A stretch of 5,773 nucleotides of DNA from positions 1 to 5,773 of the forward strand of contig JAQBNV010000319.1 in the NCBI GenBank assembly GCA_028288395.1. The letters are read 5' to 3'. This stretch comes from Adhaeribacter sp. (lineage in GTDB: Bacteria > Bacteroidota > Bacteroidia > Cytophagales > Hymenobacteraceae). Shown here piece after piece: positions 1 to 5,773 of the stretch. Every line of letters starts with the position of its first letter. Position 1 is the stretch's first letter. The position numbers and the translations under genes were made by a program. The notes under the pieces were generated by a model, which ran no database searches, was not told where the DNA came from, and saw nothing but the letters and a program-made list of their open reading frames with translations.

Positions 1-1
1 G

Positions 2-52
2 TACATCATCAACGCGGTCAAACAGGCTACCTTTGCTATGGAAAACCCTTAA
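2..52 (+). CDS. possible C-terminal tail of an unidentified protein (5' end outside window)
   Basis: The second forward frame is open from the window edge and stops at TAA 50-52. It encodes 16 residues ending in NAVKQATFAMENP. The composition and codons (ATC, AAC, GCG, GTC, AAA, CAG, GCT, ACC) look like the coding sequence elsewhere in the window, and base composition becomes more AT-rich right after the stop. If real, the gene converges on the leftward cluster. The family cannot be recognised from so few residues. A leftward frame is also open here (64 down to 1) but has no ATG, so the call is tentative. Confidence 0.33.
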   Translation, partial: YIINAVKQATFAMENP

Positions 53-296
53 TACTATTTGGTATTAGTGCTTAAGAACTCGAAACCGAAGAGTAGTGAG
101 AAAAACGCTTGCTCCTCAAAAAAACTAACCAGGCATGACAATGCCATGAAGCTTGTTATTTTTACCGAAACCATCATACTTTATAGACCACAACCGCATA
201 ATTAAATAATCTGACCGATACAAAATCATCAGAGGCGGAAATCCATCCGGTTATGGGTGGATTTAAAATATCCAGCCAAATAATACTTTACTGCTT
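53..296. other. non-coding intergenic stretch downstream of the leftward cluster
   Basis: No convincing open frame, tRNA or other structured RNA is visible here. The stretch holds three small inverted repeats. One is TAATAC/GTATTA (50-55 and 62-67). The second is GGCAT/ATGCC (132-136 and 141-145), which read leftward is followed about 7 nt later by a run of seven T. The third is a 10-bp stem at 239-264, listed separately. None has a T-run directly after the stem, so none is a textbook intrinsic terminator. The region probably carries the 3' end of the leftward transcript and, if the edge gene is real, of the converging one. Confidence 0.6.
239..264. repeat. 10-bp inverted repeat with 6-nt loop, possible transcript-end hairpin
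   Basis: The arms AAATCCATCC (239-248) and GGGTGGATTT (255-264) pair over 10 positions around a GGTTAT loop. In a rightward RNA one pair is a G-U wobble; in a leftward RNA that position is a C-A mismatch. It lies 32 nt past the phosphatase stop codon. Read leftward, the stem ends in TTT and then continues CCGCC, so the usual U-tract is missing. A role in ending or protecting the transcript is an inference. Confidence 0.35.
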
Positions 297-1556
297 TTAT
301 TTAAACCGGCAGGAAAGCAAGGTTATGTCATCCTCGAAGGAATTACTGCCTTGGTTGTGGTTTTTAATTTCCTCCAATAATTCCTCGTGCAGTTTGGGCA
401 GGCTCAGGTAACGGGAATTCTTTAAAAAGTTAACCGTGTTATCCAGGCCAAATTCATCTTCCTGCTGGTTAAAAACTTCTGTCAATCCATCGGTGTAACA
501 AAGCAGCAAGGATTTATGCGGTACTTTAAAGCGGGTAACCGAAATAAACGGCAGTTCTTCAAAAATACCCAGCATGGTAGACCCTTCCGTTAATAATTGG
601 CAAGAATTATCTTCGTAGAGCATTACCGGCGCATTATGGCCGGCATTGATGTATTGCAGTTCCCGCGTTTTGTGGTTGTAAATACCCAGAAAAGAAGTTA
701 TGAATTTTTCGGCAATCGCGTTGTTGTAAATCAGGTGATTAAGCTCCGTTACTACTTTTACTAAATCGTCGGTCTGCCGTAAAATAGTACGCAAGCCCGC
801 CTGAAAATTAGACATCAGCAAAGAGGCCGGCACACCTTTACCGGAAACATCGGCTATGCAAAACAGGAACTGATCCTGGTCCATAATCACGCAATCGTAA
901 TAATCGCCGCCGATAGACGAGTGGGGGATGTAGCTGGCGTGCACCACTATCTGCTCGTTGTTGGGCAGGTTCCGGGGGAAAAGCATGGTTTGCACCTCGC
1001 GGGCAATTTTAATCTCATTGCGAATCGCTTCTTCCGCCAGCCGTTGCCGGGCCAGTTTGCGGTTCTGCATGGCTACAATAATAATATTGCTGATGGTTTG
1101 CACAAATGACAACGCCGCAATATCAGAGTAGTAAGCCAAAGAGTTGCCAATGAGCACAAAAGCCAGTATTTTATTATTCTGGAAAACCGGAATAACTGTT
1201 TCAAACTCCTGCCATTTTTTGTCCAGGTTTAAGTCCGAAATAAAGGTGGTTTCGGAAAGAGAAGTAATGGACTCTGGTAATTCGTCGAGCTTTTTAAAAT
1301 TATAACTGGTTCCGAAACAAACTTTGCATTCCCAGTCATCGTCCACCACAAACAAGGTTAACCGGTTGATGTGTAACTGGGCCAGCAGGGTAAAGTGGAA
1401 TATTTTATAAAGAGAATATTCCGGCAGATTATTATTAATAGCCTGGGTAATCTCGAGCAGAGCGGCAAGCTCCAGCTTTTTTAGATTGAGTTCCTTTTTT
1501 ACATCCGCAGCATCAGCCACGGGTATCGGCAAGGATGATTTTAGGGTCATAAGCAT
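297..1556 (-). CDS. PP2C-family (SpoIIE-type) serine/threonine phosphatase with GAF-like sensor domain
   Basis: A 419-residue predicted cytoplasmic phosphatase of the RsbU/SpoIIE type. Known members dephosphorylate Ser/Thr-phosphorylated regulators such as STAS anti-anti-sigma proteins. Residues about 25-165 (starting KKLELAALLEITQAINNN) resemble a divergent GAF sensor domain. A charged helical linker at 165-190 leads into REVQTMLFP, the usual entry to the catalytic domain. Metal-binding PP2C motifs are all present: GGDYYD (216-221), ADVSGKG (235-241), NAGHNAP (304-310), YTDGLTE (354-360) and DDIT (409-412), so the enzyme is probably active. There is no transmembrane segment. The start at 1556 lies 44 nt inside the upstream permease gene. 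An in-frame ATG at 1550 and a GTG at 1520 are alternatives, and no Shine-Dalgarno sequence distinguishes them. It is the last gene of the leftward cluster. No partner STAS or anti-sigma gene is present in the window, so its target is unknown. Confidence 0.93.
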   Translation of the reverse strand: MLMTLKSSLPIPVADAADVKKELNLKKLELAALLEITQAINNNLPEYSLYKIFHFTLLAQLHINRLTLFVVDDDWECKVCFGTSYNFKKLDELPESITSLSETTFISDLNLDKKWQEFETVIPVFQNNKILAFVLIGNSLAYYSDIAALSFVQTISNIIIVAMQNRKLARQRLAEEAIRNEIKIAREVQTMLFPRNLPNNEQIVVHASYIPHSSIGGDYYDCVIMDQDQFLFCIADVSGKGVPASLLMSNFQAGLRTILRQTDDLVKVVTELNHLIYNNAIAEKFITSFLGIYNHKTRELQYINAGHNAPVMLYEDNSCQLLTEGSTMLGIFEELPFISVTRFKVPHKSLLLCYTDGLTEVFNQQEDEFGLDNTVNFLKNSRYLSLPKLHEELLEEIKNHNQGSNSFEDDITLLSCRFK

Positions 1557-2676
1557 CGCGAAGCCCGTTTCCGAGCAGGTTAAAACTCAACACCAGCAAA
1601 CTGATGAGTATACTGGGTAACATTACCAGGTAAATACCGGCTTTGGTTCCTATCAACTGAAAACCTTCACTAACCATCATTCCCCAGGAAGGAGCTGGTG
1701 GTTGCACTCCCAATCCCAGAAAACTAAGACCTGCTTCCATTAAAATAGCTGAAGCAAAATTAGCCGTGGCAATAACAATTAAAGGCCCGGTCATATTGGG
1801 CAATAAGTGGTACATAATGATGCGGTACCGGGGCAAGCCCAATACGTTTACAGCTTCAATATACGTTTTTTCTTTTAAACTTAAAAATTGTCCCCGCACT
1901 ACCCGGGCCACATCTACCCACATGGTAAGTCCCACCGCCACAAATGAAACCCAGATACCTTTACTGTTCAGGGCCAGCGAAATGGATATAACCAACATGA
2001 TGCTGGGCACCGACCACACTACGGTCATCAGGAACTGCATCAGCTTATCAATCCAACCACCAAAATACCCGGCTACCGCACCAATTACAATACCCACAAA
2101 TACGGAAATTAACACAGCCACCAGCCCAATACCGAGAGAAATACGGGTGCCCAGCAATAAGCGGCTAAGTACATCGCGCCCCGCATTGTCGGTTCCCAAC
2201 CAGAAACGCTTGGTATAAACTACGTGCTCCGGCAATTGTTTAATATTTTCGGTGTGAGCAGATAGTTCTGTCAGAGTAAATTTCAGGTCTTCCTGCGGTA
2301 GGGCTTTGTTTTGTTCGTAAGGTCGGGCGCTTAGGGTCTCGCCCTGAATAACATAGCCCCGGATGGGATATTCGGTGTAATTTTTTTCCTCTCCGAATAA
2401 TAATTTGTGAAAGATATTCGCATTTGGAATAAAGTAAGTGGCGGGCACTCTTAAAACCGTAACCGAAAAGCCTGGCGCTTTCTTTTGCAATTGTACATAA
2501 CTGTTATTCGCGTAAGGGGTGGAATCGGGTAGAAACAAGTAACCCAGTATGGCTACCACTGCTGTCAGTCCAATGAAGGCCAGCCCCAGCATGGCTGGTT
2601 TGTTGCGCCAAAGCCGTTGCCGGATATAATAGGCCGGCGGCCGCGAAGCAGGCCCGGCGGTGCGCGTTAAAGCCAT
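1513..2676 (-). CDS. DppC/OppC-type ABC transporter permease (peptide/nickel import family)
   Basis: A 387-residue inner-membrane permease of the binding-protein-dependent peptide/nickel class. The first membrane helix is at about 29-49. Five more follow at about 179-205, 212-236, 241-258, 298-320 and 347-370. Family signatures are WLGTDNAGRDVLSRLLLGTR (159-178), the EAA loop that contacts the ATPase (EAVNVLGLPRYRIIMYHLLP, 274-293), GLSFLGLGVQPPAPSWG (316-332) and the C-terminal NGLRDAYDPK (370-379). It is about 85 residues longer than typical DppC (about 300). The excess lies between helix 1 and the LGTDNAGRD motif (about 51-157), predicted to be outside the membrane. The start ATG directly follows the stop codon of the small upstream gene, and the 3' end overlaps the phosphatase. 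No DppB, ATPase or binding-protein gene is nearby, so partners must be encoded elsewhere. The substrate cannot be told from sequence. Confidence 0.94.
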   Translation of the reverse strand: MALTRTAGPASRPPAYYIRQRLWRNKPAMLGLAFIGLTAVVAILGYLFLPDSTPYANNSYVQLQKKAPGFSVTVLRVPATYFIPNANIFHKLLFGEEKNYTEYPIRGYVIQGETLSARPYEQNKALPQEDLKFTLTELSAHTENIKQLPEHVVYTKRFWLGTDNAGRDVLSRLLLGTRISLGIGLVAVLISVFVGIVIGAVAGYFGGWIDKLMQFLMTVVWSVPSIMLVISISLALNSKGIWVSFVAVGLTMWVDVARVVRGQFLSLKEKTYIEAVNVLGLPRYRIIMYHLLPNMTGPLIVIATANFASAILMEAGLSFLGLGVQPPAPSWGMMVSEGFQLIGTKAGIYLVMLPSILISLLVLSFNLLGNGLRDAYDPKIILADTRG

Positions 2677-2934
2677 TTAGCGTGAATTATGCCGGATTAA
2701 ACCAGCTTTGGTAGCCAGGAAAAAGTAAGACGGAAAATTTAACCTAAACCCTTCTTCATCGAAAGCAATTTCGGTATCGGGATCCGGGTAAAATGTTTTG
2801 ACCAACCCTTGCTGGATCAGGCCGGCCAGGTGCGGATGCAATTCCGCTTCCGGCAGGTTCAAGGCCTGGGCTAGGTCAGGATATGCGGTTACAAAATACA
2901 ATTCGTCTATAATGTCGTACTCAATATCGTTCAT
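2677..2934 (-). CDS. small conserved-looking protein with winged-helix-like pattern, function unknown
   Basis: An 85-residue acidic, soluble protein. It starts MNDIEYDIIDELYFV, followed by a helix-turn-helix-like stretch (DLAQALNLPEAELHPHLAGL, 20-39) and then QQGLVKTFYPD (41-51). The strand-like ending is FFLATKAGLIRHN (71-83). The order helix, helix, recognition-like helix and beta-hairpin suggests a winged-helix fold such as those used in DNA or protein contacts, but it is short and lacks an obvious effector domain. I chose the ATG at 2932-2934. The frame could extend five codons to a TTG at 2947-2949, but ATG followed by NDIEYD is the more natural start. The stop TAA touches the permease ATG with no gap, so translation of the two is probably coupled. 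This suggests a regulatory or assembly role linked to the transporter. That role is inference; I do not recognise a characterised family. Confidence 0.8.
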   Translation of the reverse strand: MNDIEYDIIDELYFVTAYPDLAQALNLPEAELHPHLAGLIQQGLVKTFYPDPDTEIAFDEEGFRLNFPSYFFLATKAGLIRHNSR

Positions 2935-2976
2935 GCAGGTAATATTCAATAAAGCTGTTATAAAACGTTGTTAATC

Positions 2977-4098
2977 TTAATGTTTTATTTTTCGGCCTTT
3001 CCAGTTATACGAACCCCGCAATGCTACCAGCGCCGTGGCCACCACATAGGGTATGTAAATAAACTGTAAAGGTATAATTAAATAGGAATATTTTAATTTA
3101 TTAAAAAAAACCAGGATGGCACGAATGAAAAAATAGTCGATCAATATTTTAACGCCTAGCGCAACCATTAGCCAAAGAATCGAAAATATATTTAGTAGCG
3201 CCAAACCCGCTCCCAGAAATAACAAAAAGTTAAACCCGAAAACCAATATTGCAAGCAATTTTACTTCCGGGCCCTGGTAGGCCGGCCATTTGCTTGCCCA
3301 TCGTACCCGCTGCGAAAAAAATCCGGCTAAAGAAGTTTTGGCCCCGGTAAATACAGTAGCCTGCGGCGCTTTTACAAAATGTAACGACCCAGGGTACAAC
3401 TGGTGTACTTTATGCATGATAAATTCGTCGTCGCCGGAAGGCAGATGATCGTTTCCGGCAAAACCATTAATCTCAGCGAAAATCGATTTGGGATAAGCGA
3501 GGTTGGCGCCATTACACATATTTGGTTTACCCAAGGCCAGTGAGCTACCGCCGGTGCCAATCAGGCTGGCAAATTCTACCAGTTGTATTTTTTCGAATAA
3601 AGTAGGAGTGGGGTCATACATCACTGGGCCACTAATAAATTTAGCTCCACGGGAAGTATACAGGAAGGCCAGGTAGGTTAACCAGTCGGGTTGCACACAA
3701 CAATCGCCGTCGGTAAAAGCCAATAATTCGCCGGCTGCTGCGGCTACTCCAGTGGCGACCGCGGCTTTTTTGCCAGTTTGGTGGTCCAGGCTATGGCAAT
3801 GGAGAGAATAAGGTACCCGGTTGCTATAACTTTGCACTACCGCCAGCGAATTATCTTCGGAATGATCATCAATTATTAATACCTCAATTAAGTGTGCCGG
3901 ATAGGTCTGATCGGCTAAATTTTGGAGTAAGCGGGCAATATGCTGGGCTTCGTTGCGAATGGGAATGATTACCGTAATTTTAACCTGGGGTCGAAAATCC
4001 GGTGGCACGATTACGGTTGCCATTTGCTCCCAGGCCCAGAGCCGCCGCAGCATGGCCCGGGCATAAAAAAATAAAAAACCAAAAAGCAGTAGCTGCAT
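2977..4098 (-). CDS. membrane-bound family 2 glycosyltransferase
   Basis: A 373-residue inverting GT-A glycosyltransferase (GT2-like) that should transfer a sugar from a nucleotide-sugar donor at the cytoplasmic face of the inner membrane. A short hydrophobic N-terminus (1-16) acts as an anchor. The catalytic domain has VIIPIRNE (43-50), IDDHSEDNS (76-84), the metal-binding DxD in TDGDC (129-133), SGDDEF (221-226) with the probable catalytic acidic residues, and QRVRW (263-267), which fits the QxxRW acceptor-site motif of processive-like GT2 enzymes. Membrane helices follow at about 281-302, 303-328 and 338-361, and the tail is basic (WKGRKIKH). All key residues are intact. The start ATG at 4096-4098 is the first in frame after an upstream stop at 4135-4137. 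It is the first gene of the leftward cluster, 42 nt before the next. Acceptor and product (lipid, exopolysaccharide or glycan) cannot be deduced, because no other polysaccharide genes are in the window. Confidence 0.92.
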   Translation of the reverse strand: MQLLLFGFLFFYARAMLRRLWAWEQMATVIVPPDFRPQVKITVIIPIRNEAQHIARLLQNLADQTYPAHLIEVLIIDDHSEDNSLAVVQSYSNRVPYSLHCHSLDHQTGKKAAVATGVAAAAGELLAFTDGDCCVQPDWLTYLAFLYTSRGAKFISGPVMYDPTPTLFEKIQLVEFASLIGTGGSSLALGKPNMCNGANLAYPKSIFAEINGFAGNDHLPSGDDEFIMHKVHQLYPGSLHFVKAPQATVFTGAKTSLAGFFSQRVRWASKWPAYQGPEVKLLAILVFGFNFLLFLGAGLALLNIFSILWLMVALGVKILIDYFFIRAILVFFNKLKYSYLIIPLQFIYIPYVVATALVALRGSYNWKGRKIKH

Positions 4099-4164
4099 AC
4101 ATCTTAACCGGGCTTCGCCTCGATCCAGGTAAATTTAGGTTTTATCTGCAGGATTAAAAATAAA

Positions 4165-4172
4165 CAAAGCTA
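4165..4172 (-). promoter_or_regulatory. candidate Bacteroidota -7 box for the leftward cluster
   Basis: Read leftward, the bases are TAGCTTTG, a full match to the Bacteroidota -7 consensus TAnnTTTG. They sit 66 nt upstream of the glycosyltransferase ATG, a reasonable leader length. There is no good TTG-type -33 element at the expected 19-21 nt spacing, so this is a motif match only. Confidence 0.35.
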
Positions 4173-4239
4173 CCTCGCACGCCTGTTTAAGTTTTCCGGA
4201 GGCTGCAATTCACTAACAATTTAAATAAGTTTACGAATT

Positions 4240-4269
4240 CTGGCCTCAGTTTTATGATTTTTACTTTTA
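4240..4269 (+). promoter_or_regulatory. candidate Bacteroidota promoter for the oxidoreductase gene
   Basis: TACTTTTA (4262-4269) matches seven of eight positions of the TAnnTTTG -7 consensus. CTG at 4240-4242, preceded by T, resembles the TTTG -33 element and is exactly 19 nt away. Transcription would begin near 4276, giving a leader of about 67 nt before the ATG at 4343. AT-rich DNA gives such matches by chance, so confidence is low. Confidence 0.28.
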
Positions 4270-4342
4270 AATTTTTACATTATGTCCTGAAAGCACCTAA
4301 GGGTTGCTGGTACACCTTATGTTCATTAAAATAACCAACAGC

Positions 4343-5773
4343 ATGTCTGACAAAAACAAAAAGTCTGAAAACGAAGAGAAAAAATCTTTAAAAAGAAGGG
4401 ACTTTATTAAAGGGGCCGCCTTGACGGCTGCTTCGTTCTATATTTTTCCGCGTCATGTATTAGGAGGGCCTGGCTTTTTGGCACCCAGCGATAAGTTTAA
4501 TGTGGCTGGCATTGGCGTAGGCGGAATGGGCAGAGCCAACCTGCTTAACTTGTCGAGCCAGAATATTGTGGCCTTGTGCGATGTAGATAAAGATTTCTCG
4601 AATAAAGCCTTTAAAAAACTGGATGATGACATGAGCAAGGCGCAGGCACGTCTTGCCAGTGCCAAAACCGAACAGGAGCGCAAAAGTATTACCGAACAGG
4701 TTACTAATTTCCGGCAACTAAAAGATCAGTATCCGAAGGCCAAACAATTTCAGGATTACCGCGAGATGTTTGACAAAATGAAAAAAGACATTGATGGAGT
4801 TGTAATTGCCACTCCCGACCATACCCACGCCGTTATTGCCATGGAGGCCATCCGGCGTAAAAAACACCTCTACGTACAAAAACCACTTACTTATACCGTA
4901 CAAGAGGCCCGCACTTTAACCGAGGCGGCCCGGAAAGCTAAAATAATTACCCAAATGGGTAATCAGGGTCACTCCAGCGAAGGTGCCCGCTTGATAAACG
5001 AATGGATATGGGACGGCGCTATAGGCGATGTGCGAACCGTATATGCCTGGACTAACCGGCCCATCTGGCCCCAGGGCCAACCCCGGCCAACTGGTTCGGT
5101 GGCGGTACCAGCTACCTTAAATTGGGAATTATTTGTAGGGCCGGCTCCTATGCGGCCATACCATCCCGATTATCACCCTTTTGCCTGGCGTGGCTGGACT
5201 GACTATGGCGTAGGCGCCTTGGGCGACATGGGTGCGCACTTATTGGATCATCCGAACTGGGCCTTGAAACTGGGACCACCGGTAAGCGTGGAAGCTTCCA
5301 GCACTCCCTGGGGCGGCACTAAAGAAGACCCAAGGGTAAGTTACCCGCTGGCTACCCAGATTACCTACCAGTTTGCCGCCCGGGGAAATATGCCACCGGT
5401 CACGTTGGTTTGGTCGGATGGCGGCATCATGCCGCCACGTCCGGAAGAGATGGATGTAACGGAGGCAATGAACACGGGTGGTGGTGTTCTGATGATCGGC
5501 GACAAAGGCAAACTGATGCACGAAACTTACGGGTCAAATCCGCGGTTATTACCAAAAAGCCGGATGGATAGCTATAAGCAACCCGCCAAAACCATTCCCC
5601 GGATAGATGTGAGTCACGAAATGGATTGGGTACGCTGCTGTAAGGACGGCAAAAAGCAACCTTCTTCCAGCTTCGACTACGCCGGCCCACTAACCGAAAC
5701 CATGTTACTGGGTATGATTGCGCCGCGGTTCCCCGGTAAAAAATTATTGTGGGATTCGGCAAATCTTAAATTT
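4343..5773 (+). CDS. Tat-exported Gfo/Idh/MocA-family oxidoreductase (3' end outside window)
   Basis: 477 residues are visible and the frame is open to the last base. The ending (WDSANLKF) suggests only a short tail, perhaps about 20 residues, is missing. The family comprises NAD(P)-dependent dehydrogenases acting on sugars, inositols or related compounds. The N-terminus is charged, then KRRDFIKG (17-24) followed by an apolar stretch forms a twin-arginine signal, implying export with cofactor already bound. The Rossmann motif is GIGVGGMG (56-63) and the acidic ribose-binding loop is CDVD (79-82). DGVVIATPDHTHA (151-163) is typical of the family. The usual EKP motif reads QKP (179-181). The C-terminal sugar-binding domain contains GDMGAHLLDHP (294-304). 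A charged helical insert lies at about 88-130. The ATG at 4343 is chosen because A-rich sequence precedes it and the Tat motif sits at a normal distance. An in-frame ATG at 4319 would add eight residues. The gene is transcribed away from the leftward cluster. The substrate cannot be assigned. Confidence 0.93.
   Translation, partial: MSDKNKKSENEEKKSLKRRDFIKGAALTAASFYIFPRHVLGGPGFLAPSDKFNVAGIGVGGMGRANLLNLSSQNIVALCDVDKDFSNKAFKKLDDDMSKAQARLASAKTEQERKSITEQVTNFRQLKDQYPKAKQFQDYREMFDKMKKDIDGVVIATPDHTHAVIAMEAIRRKKHLYVQKPLTYTVQEARTLTEAARKAKIITQMGNQGHSSEGARLINEWIWDGAIGDVRTVYAWTNRPIWPQGQPRPTGSVAVPATLNWELFVGPAPMRPYHPDYHPFAWRGWTDYGVGALGDMGAHLLDHPNWALKLGPPVSVEASSTPWGGTKEDPRVSYPLATQITYQFAARGNMPPVTLVWSDGGIMPPRPEEMDVTEAMNTGGGVLMIGDKGKLMHETYGSNPRLLPKSRMDSYKQPAKTIPRIDVSHEMDWVRCCKDGKKQPSSSFDYAGPLTETMLLGMIAPRFPGKKLLWDSANLKF

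Larger units (their letters stand above)
4099..4342. other. divergent intergenic promoter region
   Basis: A 244-bp AT-rich gap between the leftward glycosyltransferase start and the rightward oxidoreductase start. No open frame or structured RNA stands out. It should hold promoters for both directions; a candidate for each is listed separately. A second rightward -7-like box, TAAGTTTA (4226-4233), has no good upstream partner. An in-frame upstream ATG for the oxidoreductase lies at 4319-4321. Confidence 0.6.

Noticed and set aside
1..64. Leftward open frame reaching the left edge
   Set aside because: It has no ATG or other likely start codon in the visible part and is only 21 codons long. 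The rightward frame ending at 52 is the better candidate.
50..67. TAATAC/GTATTA hairpin as a terminator of the possible edge gene
   Set aside because: The stem is short and almost entirely A-T, and no T-run follows.
132..145. Short hairpin GGCAT-GACA-ATGCC as a leftward terminator
   Set aside because: The stem is only 5 bp and the T7 run begins about 7 nt after it, so it does not meet the usual intrinsic terminator pattern. It also lies about 150 nt past the last stop codon.
921..1109. A 62-codon rightward open frame inside the phosphatase gene
   Set aside because: It is antisense to the linker and the start of the catalytic domain, has no recognisable motif, and is explained by the real gene on the other strand.
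1766..2218. A 150-codon rightward open frame antisense to the permease
   Set aside because: It lies wholly inside a strongly supported membrane-protein gene. Its sequence is low in recognisable motifs and rich in Thr, Ile and Pro, as expected from antisense reading of hydrophobic codons.
3372..3560. A second leftward open frame of 62 codons within the glycosyltransferase
   Set aside because: It is an out-of-frame reading of the same strand across a well-conserved catalytic region.
4453..4903. Three leftward open frames of 61 to 85 codons
   Set aside because: They are antisense to the Rossmann domain of the oxidoreductase and have no independent coding evidence.
5240..5762. Two overlapping leftward open frames of 93 and 111 codons
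   Set aside because: Both are antisense to the conserved C-terminal domain of the oxidoreductase. They overlap each other, and their Arg-, Ser- and Pro-rich composition looks like a shadow.

Overview
The window looks like chromosomal DNA from a Bacteroidota bacterium, most likely a cytophagal lineage such as Hymenobacteraceae (Adhaeribacter/Hymenobacter-like). This placement is inferred from protein style: a Tat-exported Gfo/Idh/MocA dehydrogenase, a DppC-type permease with a large extracytoplasmic insert, and a small winged-helix-like protein next to it. It also fits the lack of Shine-Dalgarno sequences and the AT-rich gaps between moderately GC-rich genes. No database search was run.

Layout: bases 1-52 may hold the last codons of a rightward gene cut by the window edge. 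Bases 53-296 are non-coding and contain a few weak hairpins. From 4098 down to 297 there is a tight leftward cluster of four genes, probably one operon. In transcription order these are a membrane-anchored family 2 glycosyltransferase, an 85-residue winged-helix-like protein, a DppC/OppC-type ABC permease and a GAF-like/SpoIIE PP2C phosphatase. The gaps are 42 nt, then 0 nt (TAA directly followed by ATG), then a 44-nt overlap. A 244-bp divergent intergenic region (4099-4342) separates this cluster from a rightward gene for a secreted Gfo/Idh/MocA-family oxidoreductase, which runs off the right edge a little short of its usual end.

How the genes work together: the last three leftward genes are so tightly joined that their translation is probably coupled. 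This suggests a link between the small protein, peptide/nickel-type import and PP2C signalling, but no shared pathway can be read from the sequence. The permease has no partner permease, ATPase or binding protein in the window, and the phosphatase has no visible anti-sigma, STAS or kinase partner. The oxidoreductase is divergently transcribed and probably acts separately, in periplasmic sugar or sugar-derivative metabolism.

I see no mobile element, CRISPR array, RNA gene or clearly novel defence-type system. The points most worth a second look are the coupled three-gene block, the permease insert, and the helical insert and QKP motif of the oxidoreductase.
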